Source: Emiliania huxleyi CCMP1516
Lineage: Eukaryota; Haptophyta; Isochrysidales; Noelaerhabdaceae
DNA: 64,000 nt
Assembly (NCBI RefSeq): GCF_000372725.1
Contig: NW_005196830.1
Location: 321,975-385,974, forward strand
Reading direction: 5' to 3'
The position numbers and the translations under genes were made by a program. Each line of letters opens with the position of its first letter. Positions within the stretch are counted from its first letter, which is position 1. A model generated the notes under the pieces. That model was not told the origin of the DNA. It saw only the letters and a program-made list of their open reading frames with translations, and did no database searches. Positions 1 to 11,838 of the stretch are shown one piece after another.

Positions 1-2303
1 AGACGGTTTTGTCGGCGAGCTCGTTGGTGAGGTCGATGGTCGGCTTGTTGAAGGAGAGGAACTTGATGACGACCTGCGCGAGGCGGGCTCCCGAGAGGCG
101 TGTCGATCTGTGGGGTGTGGTTGTGTGTGTGTGTGTGTGCAGGAGGGAGGGCGGGGCTGTGTGCCTGCTCGACGAGGCTGCGGACGGTGAAGCTGGCGGT
201 GTCGAGCTCGAGCGTCGAGGTCGAGCCAGTGCAGACATAGCACTTTGGCTCCGGCGCCTCGAGCCGCATGCGGAGCAGCAGCTGGTTCTCCTTCGGGCCG
301 CTGAGGTGGCGGTTGCACACGCAGTAGCGGCACGCGTCGATGCTTGCCTTGCTGAGGTCTCCTCCCGCCGCCTGCACGCTGCGCAGCACCTTGAAGGCCT
401 CGAGGACGATGAAGCCGGCGATGACGGCGTTGGTGGTGGCGATGGCGTGGATGATCCGCCCCGCGATCCCCTTGATCTCCCACCGCGACTGGAGCGGGAT
501 GTGGAAGGTTGCGCAGCGCAGGTTGGCGGCGGCAGCCACAAAGTCCATCGCGTCGTCGTCATCCTGGCGCAGGGGCGACGGAGATCGCGCGCGTGGGCAG
601 CGGGAGGGTTGAGAAGAGAGAGTGGAGAGTGGAGAGTGGAGAGTGGAGAGGGAGGGGGAGGGGGAGGGGGTGCCTTGTCGAAGGCGAGCGAGCCAACCTC
701 CGACGCGCGCTGGGTGAAGATCCGCTCGACGGAGGCGAGAAGCACGGCGGCGCTCTCCTCCACCGACCACGCCCGCTGCTCCTCTCGCGCCGTCGCCGCC
801 GCGTCGGGCAGCGCCAGCTTCGCGAGCTCGACCTTGACGGGCGGCCTCCGCTTCTCCCACAGAACCTGCCAGAGGTCATGCCAGAGGTATAAACCGCCAG
901 AGGTCAAGAAGGCCTCGGGCAGCCGAGGTCGAGCCGAGGCGCAGCCGAGGTCGAGCCGAGGCGCGATCTAGCCGAGGCGTGCCTCCATGTTGAGCAGCCG
1001 CTGCACGTCGTCCTCGAAGACCGCGCTGAAGACGCGCCGAGCAAAGTCGGCACCGCTCTCGCCCTCCTGCTGCTTCAGCGGCGGCGGCGGCGGCGGTGCG
1101 GCGGCGGCGCCGTCCCCGTCCGGTGGTCCGCCGTCGGCCTCGCCGTCGGCGCCCTCCTCTGCGGTGTCGACGAGGTCCGTCTCCTCGCCTCCGAAGAGCT
1201 TCTTGAAGAGCAGCTCCTGGTGCGGGAGGAGGGAGGGGAGGGCTCTGGGACCCCAGGCAGACGTGCAGGAAGGGTCCGGGAGGAGTCGGGTGAACAAGGA
1301 GTGGGAGGGCGAGAGGGCGAGAGGGCGAGAGGGAGAGGGTACAAGTTGTTCTGCAGGGTCGGCGCTCCTTGGCCCAGCTGATGCAGTGCACCGGCTTCTC
1401 GGGGTGGTTGCGGATGGTGCAGATCGGAAAGGTCTTTTGCACCTGGCGTGCACACACACTCCTCGGCGCGGACGCGGCTTTGGCGTGCTGGGACGGCTGG
1501 GCTCAGCGAGGCGGAGGCAGGAGGCAGAGGCGGCAAGAGGCGGCAAGAGGCGGCAAGAGGCGGCAAGAGGCGGCGGCGGAGGCAAACGCGGAGGCGGGCG
1601 GAGGGGAGGCAGGCGGCGAAGGCAGGCGCGCCCGCGGCGGGTCGCACTCAAAGCACTTTGTCTTGCCCTTGACGATGGCGCGCACCTGGCCCACGTACCC
1701 CTCCGTGCCGCTCTCGATGAGCGGGATGCCGACGCTGAGGCAGAGCCGGTTCACGTGCCGCCGCGCGTCCACATTGTCCAGAGCGTTTAGCACGATGTTG
1801 AACTGCGCGCAGGAGGAGGCGCTCAGAGGCCGTCTGTGGCGGGCCGCGAGCAGGTTGCGGTGGCGGAGCGGCCGCACCGTCTTGAAGAAGTCCGGCCCGA
1901 ACTGCTCCGTGTCCTTGATGTTGCCCAGGTGCGCGTCGATGGAGAGGCTGGCGGCGTGTGGGAACGCGAGGACGGCCTTCTTGGCGACCTTTGCCTTGGA
2001 CTCGTTGACGTCGGCTGCGCGGAAGAGAAACTGGCGGTTGAGGTTGGAGTAGTCGATCGTGTCTAGGTCGATCATCGTGATGTGCTCGAATCCCGACAGC
2101 ACCAAGTTCTTGACTAGCTCGCAGCCGATGCCGCCTGCGCCGACCACCAGCACCTGCACAGCGGGCGCCGCCGTCAGTGCTCTGCCCCGGCGCGGACGCC
2201 CCGTCGCGGCGGTGGCTGGGCGTCGGCGCACCCGCACGCCCTTGAGGTCGCAGCCGGTGAGCGATTCGACGTCCTGGGTCCTCCGGCTGGTGTGGCTTGC
2301 CAT
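1..2303 (-). CDS. UBA2: SUMO-activating enzyme subunit 2 (UBA2/SAE2), 3' end outside window
   Basis: Catalytic half of the SUMO E1 enzyme, which adenylates SUMO and carries it as a thioester for transfer to UBC9, mainly in the nucleus. Reading leftwards from ATG 2303 the exons show the nucleotide motif [15 protein letters not shown] (near 2100), [16 protein letters not shown] (near 2050), [15 protein letters not shown], then [11 protein letters not shown] and CFEC, a zinc-cysteine segment. The catalytic cysteine lies in [16 protein letters not shown] (near 1410). Later exons give [13 protein letters not shown] (near 540) and [21 protein letters not shown] (near 440), and the last visible segment contains [11 protein letters not shown]. 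The order matches the family. Several introns (about 1650-1470, 1340-1215, 965-880, 655-590, 170-110) hold low-complexity DNA. A short intron about 2245-2161 probably splits the N-terminus, because the spliced form gives a compact start before the dinucleotide motif. Exon edges are approximate. Confidence 0.93.
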
Positions 2304-3051
2304 CTTGGCGCGCTAGGAGATAAAGATAACGCACGCGACGCATCTCTCGACGACAAACGCCACTTGGCTTAACCTTGGGCTGATGGTGCGCGGCCAGCAA
2401 GTCCTGGTGGAGCCGAGCTGGAGCAACGAGCCTCATCAACCGATGGGCGTTGCCCCGGACGCCCCAATTCTGTTCGTCAGCGTCGTACACGCCAGTGCGG
2501 CGCGGGCGATGCTTAGGGAGGAACGGATCGAGGGGTGGTGTGGTTGGTCCATCTGCATGGCCCCAGACGCCTACGATGGTGCGGCGGGCCCTCCGACGCC
2601 ACGGACGGTCGGAGCCGCCGAGCTGAGGGCGGGGGGAGGCCGACAGCCGGAGGTCAGAGACGGGACCACCGGACCAGCCGCCGCAGGGGGGGTGCAGGCG
2701 GAAGGGTGTGGCGGCGGGACGGCGCCAAAGAGGCAGCGACCTCTGACAGCTGGGAGAGGCTAGCGAAGACGAAAGGCGGCAGCGGAGGAAGCGACACCAA
2801 CAACGAGGGAAACGACCACACCGGCCGTCGTATGACGCTCGGCAAGCGAGCAAGAGAGCGAATCGGGGAGAACCGGAGCCCCGGGAGGACCGAAGGTGGA
2901 GCCCCGGGACCGAGGACTAAGCAAGTGTCTGTTTGGGCGTGGTGTCCAGTGTAATGTCCACTAGCTCCGAGTAGAGGGGGCGTCCTGCAGTTAAGGGGAA
3001 ACCCGGTACGCGGGTCCAACCCTCGGAGAACTGTGTTTACTTTAAGGCCCT

Positions 3052-3192
3052 TGCCCTGCGAACGCGCACCCCCGGGGCTAGGGCTCTCTAGCCCGTAACC
3101 CGATGCCAATCATCCGGCCCGCTGGGTGCGCTTCTGAGCTCCCCGGCCCTGGATGTGCGGTTGATGACTGCACTCCAAGTGCTCCAAGTGCA
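3052..3192 (+). repeat. Dispersed repeat R2, copy 1
   Basis: The stretch beginning GCCCTGCGAACGCGCACCCC and running through CCGATGCCAATCATCCGG to CCCCGGCCCTGGATGTGCGG recurs almost unchanged at 24394-24509. Its last ~57 bases recur at 12923-12979. It directly precedes R1 copy A, so the two may belong to one element. No coding function is visible. Confidence 0.85.
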
Positions 3193-3200
3193 GGCCCCCG

Positions 3201-3520
3201 CGGAGCTGGGAAGAGGACCGCCGCAAGCGGCGTGGCGTGGAGCGGTTGTGCATCCCTCCGGGGGGCCCTCTGCGCCGGGGAGGCGTTGTTGGAGGCTAGG
3301 ACGCAAGCGTCCGTCGCCCTTTTCAAACTCGGGGCCCACTCCGCTACGCTCCCGAATTTGGAGGGCCTAAAAGTTTAAGGTGTTGCTGCGCAAAAGGGGT
3401 CGGACACAGGGCGCAGCTCACGCTAAGAGCTAGAAGAGGAGATAGAGAGACAACCACACCAACACCACAAAGCTCTCTCTCCTGCTCCTCACTCACGAGG
3501 GGTCACAACTACCGAGTTCC
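3201..3520 (+). repeat. Dispersed repeat R1, copy A (inverted partner at 42230)
   Basis: About 320 bases that reappear as the reverse complement at 42230-42576 with only scattered changes and small indels. Shared landmarks include CGGAGCTGGGAAGAGGACCG, GGAGGCGTTGTTGGAGGCTA, AAGGTGTTGCTGCGCAAAAG and GTCACAACTACCGAGTT. The high identity implies recent mobility. I see no terminal repeat or coding capacity that assigns a class. Confidence 0.88.
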
Positions 3521-5805
3521 TAAGAGTCTAGCTGCCACGTTCAAAACCAGGACGGCGACAGTGATGGTGCTATCACGGGCATGATCAGGGGAAAGTGGAG
3601 CGGGGGGGGGTGAGCGTCAGCCAGCCAGGTACGGGATAGTAGAGCAGGTGCTTTGTGGGTGGCGGTGGGCGGCGGCGCTGGGGGGCTGGCCGAAGCGTTA
3701 GCTGAGCTCCTCCCTCAAGCTCGAGCACGCATGACGCACGTTGAGTGACAACGTCGGCGAGCTTCTGGATCAGGTTAGGTTGCCGGAGCACCCATGCACC
3801 TCCAACTCCTCCTCTGAGTCAGACACGACAATGTCAACTGCGCCCTCCTCCTCCCATTCGTCGACTGCGCCCTCCTCCTCTCCTCCTCCAATTCGCCGAC
3901 TGCGTCCTCCTCCTCCATGGGCTCGATCCGATTCCGCAGCGCGTGTCGTCCCCAGAGGCGCTGCTGCGCGGGAGGCGGCCGCGGGCACGCTGGGCTCGAT
4001 CAGCGGCTTTCCCTCAGTTGCTCCGAAAGCACGGATTTGGCGGCCGTTCTTGGCTTCAATTTTACGAATGTCTTGGCACCAGCTGAAGGCTTGCGTCCCA
4101 CATCGTCGGATTCCTGCACGGTATTCGGATTTTGCTATTTGCTCGTGTGGGGGTGTATTGCAGATTTGTCAATGGTACCGCGTCTGCGACGCGGGCGCCT
4201 TGCGTGCAGAGCCCTTAGCCACCCCTTTATCTTGCGCGGTCAAAATTGCGCCGAGCGGAATGCTCTTCAGCAGTTTCTCCCAAGGGAACGACGCGACAGA
4301 GGAGGAAATGACAAGGGAGAGAACGACGAGAGTGGGACGACCGCGAGGTGGCATGAAGGTTGCAGCGAGAAGCGGCGAGAGACTGCGAAGAGAGATAGGA
4401 AGAGGCAGACTCCCTAGGTAGGGTGGGCGACGGCTAGCGCACCACACACCTCTCCTTAAAATCCCTGTGTGGTGGCGGCGTGCCGTCCTCCCATCCCTCC
4501 CTTGGGTTGTCTGTTTTCGTTCTTTCTTTCTTTCTTCAGCAGTTCCTCCACGTGTTCGCCAAGGAAAGAGAGAGAGATTTTTAGCAATACCATTATGTGA
4601 TGTTACAGGTGGGTTAAGAGGGAGATGTGCGCGAGCTGCGGGACCGCCGGGACGGCGGGCGGGTGATCAATACCAAACAACTCTATTTGTTCCTATGGGA
4701 AGCGGTGGGCACCAACACGGACCGGACGGTGTATGGGGCGGCGTCGGCGAGCGCCTCCTCCTTTGTCGTCCACCACACGCAGCAGATCTCCAGAGAGAGA
4801 GAGAGAGATTTTAGAAAACCAACAAGAAATCACGACTCTCACAGTGATTTGGGCTCGGCAGCTTGTCAGCCCTCAGCCGAAGCTGGGGCCGGTCCCGTAG
4901 CCGAGAGAGCCCGCGCCGATGAGTTCGACGCGGTCGGGGGGGCCTGCGAAGAGGCCAGCGAGGTGGCGATCGCTGTACTTCATGGCGCCCGCAAAGTGGG
5001 GCTGGCTGACTCGCCAGAGGTCGATACTCTAGACGACCCATAGGATGCCACGGGAATGCCTGAAGGAGAGGGAGGCGAGGCCAGAGGCAGGCTCAGCTGC
5101 TCTCGGGTGATCTCCAGGTGATCTCACTTTGGTGGCTGAAGGACCCGATGGTCCTGTCACATTCGCGTTCCGAGTCGTGGGGGTAGAAGAATTCGAGGTA
5201 GAAGTGTGCGAAATGCGACAACAGACGACAGAAGACAGACGCCTGAGCGCTGTACGACTGAACGACCGTCGCCGCAATCGCCACCGCCGCCATTTTGACG
5301 AGCAGCGCGAGCGCGCTCGTCGGCGGCCAGCCGTCGCGGGCCGGGCCGAGCCCGGCCTCGACCGGCCGCGCCGCCGCAGCAGGCCGGGATCTTCTTGATC
5401 TCCATGGCGGCGGTGGCGGGCGACGCCGAAAACATCAACAAGCAGGCGCGCAAGATGCGCACCAACTGGATGGACCAAGAACAAGCATGCGGCAAACGGC
5501 CTTTTGTCCTCGGCCCCAGTGGGGGGTGCCCGCGCCGCCTAGCTCTGCGGACGGGCCCCTCCACCCTTCACGTACGGATCATGTTCATGTAGTCCCCACA
5601 CTCGCTGTCGTGGGATCGCTTGTCATGTGAGAGAGCGCAGAACGCAGAACAAGAAGAAAACAGCCAGCCCAATCGTGAGAGAGCGCGTTGTGTTCTTGTT
5701 TTCTCTCCGCTTTCTCTTTTCACCACGGAGTGCATTTGCCGTTCTTAACGGAGTCGCTTAGGCGGCTCCGGTGGTGAGCCGGTGTGTGTGCCAGTCCGCG
5801 CAAGT

Positions 5806-5868
5806 CCGCGCCCTGGTCGTGCCAGTGTGCTGTGAGAGAGGCGCTTTAAGAATTCTCTTTTCGGTGTA
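5806..5868 (+). repeat. Dispersed repeat R5, copy 1
   Basis: The string GTCGTGCCAGTGTGCTGTGA followed by GAGAGG and AAGAATTCT recurs at 16184-16235, just upstream of the selenoprotein H gene. A weaker second copy follows here at 5890-5960 (CAGTGTTGTGCGAGGGAGC, then AAAATTCTCTTTTCACC). Confidence 0.75.
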
Positions 5869-6752
5869 CCTGTGTTAGTGCCAGTGCGCGCCAGTCCCGT
5901 GCCCAGTGTTGTGCGAGGGAGCTTGGTTGGAGCACTTGGTTCTAAAATTCTCTTTTCACCAACCCGACCCCCCCTCCCTTCATCGCCGGTTGACGGGTGC
6001 ACCGGCCATCTACATCATGGACAGAGCTGGGTGTCGCCAGAAAGGAGCGGCAGAGACGAAAGCGCGTGGAGCCGCTGGCACCGCGTCCTCGCCCACAGCG
6101 CCAACCCGCAACCGTGCCAAATGGATGGAGTTGTGCGTCTTCGCACCGTTTCGATGGCTCGTGATTCCTACAGGTTCCAGCGCCGCGACCCAGCCCCAGT
6201 GACCATAGGCGGCGCTCAGTGACCCAACCGTTGCAGCCCTCCCGAGCCTGGTAGACAGTCTCTGTCTGTGCCGGGTTCGTTGTGCAAATGAAGGCACGCC
6301 TCCATGTCCATGTAGGACTTAGCATACGTCAGTGACTGTAGTCTGTAGAGCTTAGTCCGTTAGCCTGTAGACCGGCAGTCTGGTAGTCGAGACGCGAGCG
6401 AGCGGTCAGAAGCCGTGCCAGCTTATTCCCAGCTCGCGAACACACAATATGACCCTTCCCTTTGCACACAGCACAGTCACCGCGCCGATGCCGCGCTACC
6501 CAACCTCTATGTGTGAGAGACAGAGAGCTGTTCGTGTGCGCGAAAAAGTAGATAGTACGGTTTGCTTTAACAAAAGGTCTGTGAATAACATGGACGGACG
6601 CATATTCCAGCGACACCCTTCCACAGGCTCCAAGCCTAAAGTTTACGTGTAGTAGACTCTACGGCTCTAGACAAGAGGGCAAGAGCTGAAGAGCAGGCAG
6701 CAGCACACTCTGTATTGCGTGTATAACCAGACACTAGTGCAGAATCCAGATA

Positions 6753-9078
6753 TCATCTGCGGCAGATCTCCCTACGGGAGCCCCCGTAAGGCCGAGGCAG
6801 CGCAAAGGCGGCGCCGTTGCACGCGCACGCGAGCGCCGCGCAGCTCCCGAGCGCGCAGAATGCGCCGTCGTACAGCAGCGGAGTCGGGTCGGGCGTTCCC
6901 TCTGGCGCGATGTGCAGCAGCAGCGGCAGCGTCACCGCCTTGGAGGCCAGCAGCTGCTCGAGCGCGGCGGGCGGCGCGCCTGCGTGACAGTGTTGCGAGG
7001 TCACTTGACTGTGTGGCGAGCGGGGCTGGGCCGTGGGCGAGCCGGGCGAGGCTCCGCGCCGAACGTGGCGGCGAAAGTGGCCTCGTCACACAGCTCGGTC
7101 AGCGCCGCTGCGTGCTGCGCATAGGCGCCATCGCGCAAGCGCGTGCACACGGCGGCGCCGAGGGGCGAGGCGAAAGTGATGGTCGCGCCGATGCGCTGGT
7201 AGATGGCCGCAGCGTCGGCTGAGCCAAACAGGTCCGCAGTCGCCTACCGCTCCATTCCAACACTCTGCATAGACCGCACAGAGGCCCGGCGCCGTGCAAC
7301 GTGGCGGTCGCCGGCGCGAGAAGCACCGGCACGCCCGCGTAAGCGCCGACATTGACGCACGTCGCGGCACGGAAGAGAGTGAGGGCGGTCTCGGGGTCGG
7401 CGCCGCCCGCGAGTGCGCGCGTCGCGAGCGGCATGCCTGTTGGGCGGCGACGGGCGTCAAGTAGCGCCGCCCGCAGCCGCGCGGACGGAGTTTGAGGGTG
7501 GGCGGGCGAGGCGTGCCGGCGAGCAAGCAGGCGGGCAAAGCAATGCCGACAAGGCAGAGCGTCCGACCGCAGCCCGCCGCGTCGCCGATTGGGCCCCACA
7601 GCAGCCGCCCGCCAATGTTGGCGCTCGAGATGAGCTGAGGGTAGCCAGCGACCGCCGCCGTGGCCGCCGCCGCGCCCACCGCTCCCGTCGCCGCGCCTCC
7701 CGCCACTGCCGCGGCGGCGGCGGCCGAGCCGAGGTCGGACATCATCAGCTTGCCGACCGAGAGGAAGGGCAGCCCCGCCATCGACAGGCCTACGGGCAGG
7801 CTCCGGGAGCGCTCTGGGAGATAGGTTCGAGGAGAAGGAGGCGAGCCAGCGGGCAGACAGCGGGCAGACCGAGCGTGCCGCCCGCCAGCAGCCACAGCTG
7901 CGGCGTGCGCTGCGCGGCGGCCAAATCCAACCCGCCGCCGCCCTCAGCACCGCCCCCGCTGCCACTCTCGCCGCCGCCCGGAGCAGCAGAGCGTCCGCCT
8001 GGGCGGCCCTCGGCAGGCGGAAGTGAGTGCGGCGCCGCCGGCTCCGGCAGGCGGAAGGTGAGCGCCGCGATCGCCAGCAGCCCGAAGTTGACGCCTGCGA
8101 GGGCGGCGAGGGCCTCCGCTGCGCCGCTCGCGCCGTCGAGGAGGAAGACGCCCTCGCGGAGCGAGTCCGCGAAGCCGCTGGCGGAGAGGTCGCGCGCCTG
8201 CGGGAGGGTCCAGGAGACGGAGGGTCCAGGAGACACTCGGTCCAGAGAGGCGCTCCGAGGAGCCTCCGGGAGGGTGCGCGAAGGCAGAGGTCGCGCGCCG
8301 TCGCGGCGACGCAAGGGACTGCGGCGGCTCCGTCCAGCTGCGCGATCCGCTCTCCGATTCGCGCGCCCGTGGAGAGCGCGTCGGTGCCGAGGAGGTCGAG
8401 GCCTCCGAGCCGCGTGGGCGGCAGGCGGCAGGCGGCGAGCACGGCCTCGAGGAAGGGCGTCGCGAAGAAGAGGCCCGAGCCGAAGGCGGCGAAGTAGAGG
8501 GAGAGCGCGAGCCCGCGGCGGCGGCCGTCGGCGAACCACTTGGTGGCGAGGAAGGGCGGCATCTGCGGATAGACGCACCAGAAGCCGAGCCCAGAGACGA
8601 CGGTGGTGCTGAAGGCGTACAACGGCCAGTGATTGGCATGAACCGCGAGCGCGGCGAGAAGCATGCCGCCCGGGAAGAGGCATGCGCCGGCGAGCGCGAT
8701 CCGCCGCGTGCCCATGCGCGCCACGTGCGGCGCGAGGAGGACGCTGGCGACGGCGCTCGTCGCGCCGCCCAGGACGGCCGCCTGCGGGATTGCGCTGAAG
8801 GCAAAGTCGGTCGGCATCTGGGCCACGACGCCCTGCGCCCGGCAGATGTGCGGCCCGAGGACGGCCGGCGTGGCCAGGTAGGTGCCGATGGACGCGCCGG
8901 AGAGGCAGGCGGGCACGAGCTGCAGCCAGCGGCCGTGCTCACTTGCCGGCTGCATGATGCGCTCGTCGCTCAGCGGTGCGGCGTGGCTGCGGGTCGAGGA
9001 GCAGCGCCGCAGCAGGACCGAAGGCAATGCGAGCAGCGGCGGTGGAGCGGCGCGGCGAGCGAAGCGGCGTGGCCACAT
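6753..9078 (-). CDS. Major facilitator superfamily transporter, oxalate-formate antiporter/monocarboxylate-like
   Basis: Multi-pass secondary transporter; the substrate cannot be read from sequence, though the layout resembles the OFA/monocarboxylate branch. ATG 9078 opens MWPRRFARRAAPPPLLALP, a basic Ser/Arg/Ala-rich leader that could be a mitochondrial or plastid targeting peptide. Hydrophobic segments follow: LVPACLSGASIGTYLATPAV, AVLGGATSAVASVLLAPHVA, then the MFS loop ARMGTRRIALAGACLFPGGM, FSTTVVSGLGFWCVYPQMPP and LALSLYFAAFGSGLFFATPF. The C-terminal half includes NFGLLAIAALTFRLPEP (near 8060), QLWLLAGGTLGLPAV (near 7880), AGLPFLSVGKLMMSDLG (near 7760), ISSANIGGRLLWGPIGDAAG (near 7600), AGVPVLLAPATATL and the last helix DGAFCALGSCAALACACNGA (near 6840). 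At least four introns are needed. In-frame codons upstream of 9078 contain no other ATG. Divergent from nothing obvious; the ALKBH1 gene lies upstream on the same strand. Confidence 0.82.
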
Positions 9079-9661
9079 CGTGACAGACACGTTGTCAAGT
9101 TCGTGCACTGCTGCGCAACGACAAGCGGCAATGGAAGAGACGTCTAGAGCGAGAGCGAGAGGCCGAGGCAGTTGCCTGGGCGTGCCTATAATCCTTCGGT
9201 GCGTGCCTTCAAGTGGGCACTGTTTTTTCTTTTTGATTGGCCTAGCGAGAGGAGACCACGCCTCACCTTTTCACAGGGGGATCCGTCTGGTTTTCGCTGC
9301 GCAGCTCGAGCTCCCGGCGAGGGCTTGTGCTGTGAATAGCAGGCGTGGTCTCTACTCGCCAGGGCACCGCCCATCAGGCTTTGCGCCTTCGTGGTGCTCG
9401 CTAGCGGCTGCAGGCTGCCGGCGCTCCGCTGCCACCCGTCGAATTCTCCTCGGGCGACCTGAAGCTGAACGAATGATGGTCCTCCGGCGCCGCCTGAAGA
9501 GAAGGCGCACGTTGTCTACGGCCGCCCACCGAAGTTCAAAAACATCGGTCATGCCGCCCTGGTTGGGGCCGCGTCGCGACCATGCGGACGGTACGCTCCA
9601 CGTGCACGCATGCACGCTCGAACGAAAAAGAAGAGAAGGAAGCCTCACTCCGCTCGGCTGA
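9079..9661. other. Intergenic, no feature seen
   Basis: About 580 bases between the MFS transporter start and the ALKBH1 stop codon. It should hold the transporter promoter and the ALKBH1 3' UTR. I see no conserved frame or repeat. Confidence 0.5.
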
Positions 9662-11135
9662 TCACCCGTCGTCCCGACACCGGCGGCCGCCGGCCAACAC
9701 TGCCGCCGCTGCATCCGGATCCTCGTCCCACCCGGCCTCCGGCCCGACCTGCCGCACGTTGATGTTGATACGGCCGCGCTCGAGCCACTCCGCCACGCCC
9801 CGCAAGTCGTCGCCGCCTCCGCCGCCGCCGCCGGCGCTGGCCGCCTCGCGCAAGCGAGCGGGCGCGGTGCCTCGCAGGACGCGCGCGACACCGTGGTAGC
9901 AGCCGCGCGAGGCGCCGCCCTGCACCACCACGTCGCCCGAGCGGACCCGCATCGCCAGCGGCGCGGCGTGTCGGGAGGGCCCTCCAAGCAGGAAGGTGGC
10001 GGAGAGGCCTGGAGGGGCTCACACGCGGGCGTGAGCGACCTCGGCGGAGCTGGAGCGGGACAGGAGGCGAGGGCGGGGCAGGAGGGTGGCAGGGCGGGAG
10101 GGGCAAGGCGGGGAGGGCGCCGCGTGCCAAAGGAGAGCGAGACGATCGGCGCGTCCTGGCACGGCTCGGCGTCGTCGCAATGCCCTCCCATCGAGGAGCG
10201 GGGCGCGTAGTAGTTGACGATCGCAGCCTCGGGGCGCAGCGGCTGGCCGACGGCGCGGCCGAGGTCCGCGCCTAGACGCGCCTGGTCCACTCAACCACTG
10301 GGCCTGGCTGTGACACGGTGCTTGCGGCGCGTGTGTGTGCGTGTGTGTGCGTGCGTGTGCGTGCGTGTGCGTGCGTGCGTGCGTGCGTGTGTGCGTGTGT
10401 GTGTGTGTGTGTGTGCGTGTGTGTGTGTGCGTGTGTGTGTGTGCGTGTGTGCGTGTGTGCGTGTGTGCGTGTGTGCGTGTGTGCGTGTGTGCGTGTGTGC
10501 GTGTGTGCGTGTGTGCGTGTGTGCGTGCGTGCGTGTGTGCGTGTGTGCGTGTGTGCGTGTGTGCGTGTGTGCGTGTGTGCGTGTGTGCGTGTGTGCGTGT
10601 GTGCGTGTGTGCGTGAGCGCGGTGCATGTTATGAGCGACAGGCTCATCTGCGGGCCGTGGTGTGCATGCGAGCACCTAGCGCGCCGAGCGCCGGCGGGAA
10701 GGGGGAGCGCCTCGCCTCATCGTACCGCCTCTCGCTCCACTGGTAGTGGTAGCCGAGCGTGACCCAGCTCAGGTGCCGCAGCGCCGACGAGGACGGCGCC
10801 GCCTCGTGCTGCGCCCACAGCGCGCCCCGCTCGCCGGCGTGCGTCAGGTCGAGGTTGGACTCGCTCGCCTCGGGCTCCGTCCATGCGGCGAGGGCGGCGT
10901 GGCTCCAGCGGAGCTCCTCCTCTGGCGAGAACGGGCAGCGAAGGAAGCGGAAGCCATCGACACCACACAACGCGTACAGCTGCGCGCCGCGCAGCCAGTC
11001 GGGCGCGTCGGCCGCCACATCCACCCGGCGGACTCGATCGTCGGCGAGCTCAAAGTCGATTAGTTCCTCGCCGGGCTCCTGGAGCGAGTGGCGCCACCGC
11101 TTCTCCGCCTCGCGGTAGACGTCGGTCGTGGGCAT
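9662..11135 (-). CDS. ALKBH1: ALKBH1-type AlkB Fe(II)/2-oxoglutarate dioxygenase
   Basis: Member of the AlkB family acting on alkylated nucleic acids; ALKBH1 proteins demethylate tRNA and DNA bases in mitochondria and nucleus. Start ATG 11135, since the in-frame codon farther upstream is TTG. Exon 1 (11135-~10676) has [18 protein letters not shown] and [10 protein letters not shown], both typical of ALKBH1. Exon 2 (~10297-10130) has [20 protein letters not shown] with the HxD iron ligands (H-C-D), then PIVSLSFG. Exon 3 (~10010-9662) has [28 protein letters not shown], the distal iron ligand in CYHGVARVL, and [10 protein letters not shown], which supplies the two arginines that hold 2-oxoglutarate. 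Donor CTAG/GTGCTC and acceptor GGTTGAG/TGGACC give an in-frame join across the first intron. That intron is almost wholly a GT/GC microsatellite. All catalytic residues are present, so the protein should be active. Confidence 0.92.
10330..10616. repeat. (GT)n/(GTGTGC)n microsatellite in ALKBH1 intron 1
   Basis: About 285 bases of alternating purine-pyrimidine sequence, mostly GTGTGTGC units. It fills the ALKBH1 first intron. The long frames that read through it are artefacts of the repeat. Such tracts can form Z-DNA. Confidence 0.97.
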
Positions 11136-11838
11136 GTGCCCGCCGACGCGAACCGGCCGGAAACGGCGACGGCGAGGGTGGGGTAGGGAAGTCTGAAAGA
11201 GTCGAGCCAATCGTTGGACGTTGGCTGGCGATTACCGACAACGCAGAACGCACACACCGCCAGGGTTCAGGCTCCAAGCCGGATAGGGCGCCATATTGAC
11301 CAGCCTACCTTGAGCACTTGAGCACTGGATAGGGTCGATTCCGCATGGTACGGGACCCCTCGATCGTCTCGCCCTCCCTCACTGGTGTGTTCATCGTAAC
11401 AAACACATCATAACAAACACGCACGGCGATTACATACATACACGGTTACAGCTTACAGTAACGAGGTGCACGCTGCAGAAGCAGTGTCGTCCCCAACCTA
11501 CCTACCTATCTTTCGGTTCGTGAAGGGTCGGAGAGAGAGAGAGAGGATGCGTGTCGTGACCCCCTGCCTGGATCCCCTGGAGCACCCGTACCACCGTACT
11601 CTCCCGCACCATCTCCGTTCGAGAGCTTGCCACCACCGCCCTTCACCAGGAGGCGGCCAGGACTCACAGACTCGGTCGAAAGACCCCCTAGATTGACCAG
11701 CATTTCGGGGCGCCGCGTTTGAGAGAGAGAGAGAGATTCTCTTCTCCGCGTTTGCGGCTAGACGGGCACCACTCAGAAAAGTGACAACAAAAAATTGGCT
11801 AAAAATCTCTCTCTCTGAAAAGTGACGCCCTGAGTTCC

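Larger units (their letters stand above)
2304..6752. other. Gene-poor interval with dispersed repeats
   Basis: No reading frame here resembles a family I know, and none shows convincing splicing between frames. The interval holds a composite repeat at 3052-3520 that recurs elsewhere, a pair of imperfect copies of a ~90-bp sequence at 5806-5960, and CT/GA-rich tracts. A reading frame at 5093-5293 (-) begins with ATG and has a plausible amino-acid composition, but I cannot identify it. The 2304-2380 part would be the UBA2 promoter. Confidence 0.6.

Noticed and set aside
9..971. 320-codon + strand frame opposite UBA2
   Set aside because: It starts at TTG, is antisense to conserved UBA2 exons and has no recognisable motif.
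10318..10762. Open frames of 90-180 codons through the GT tract (VCVCVR or THTRTH peptides)
   Set aside because: They are translations of a microsatellite and follow from its lack of stops.
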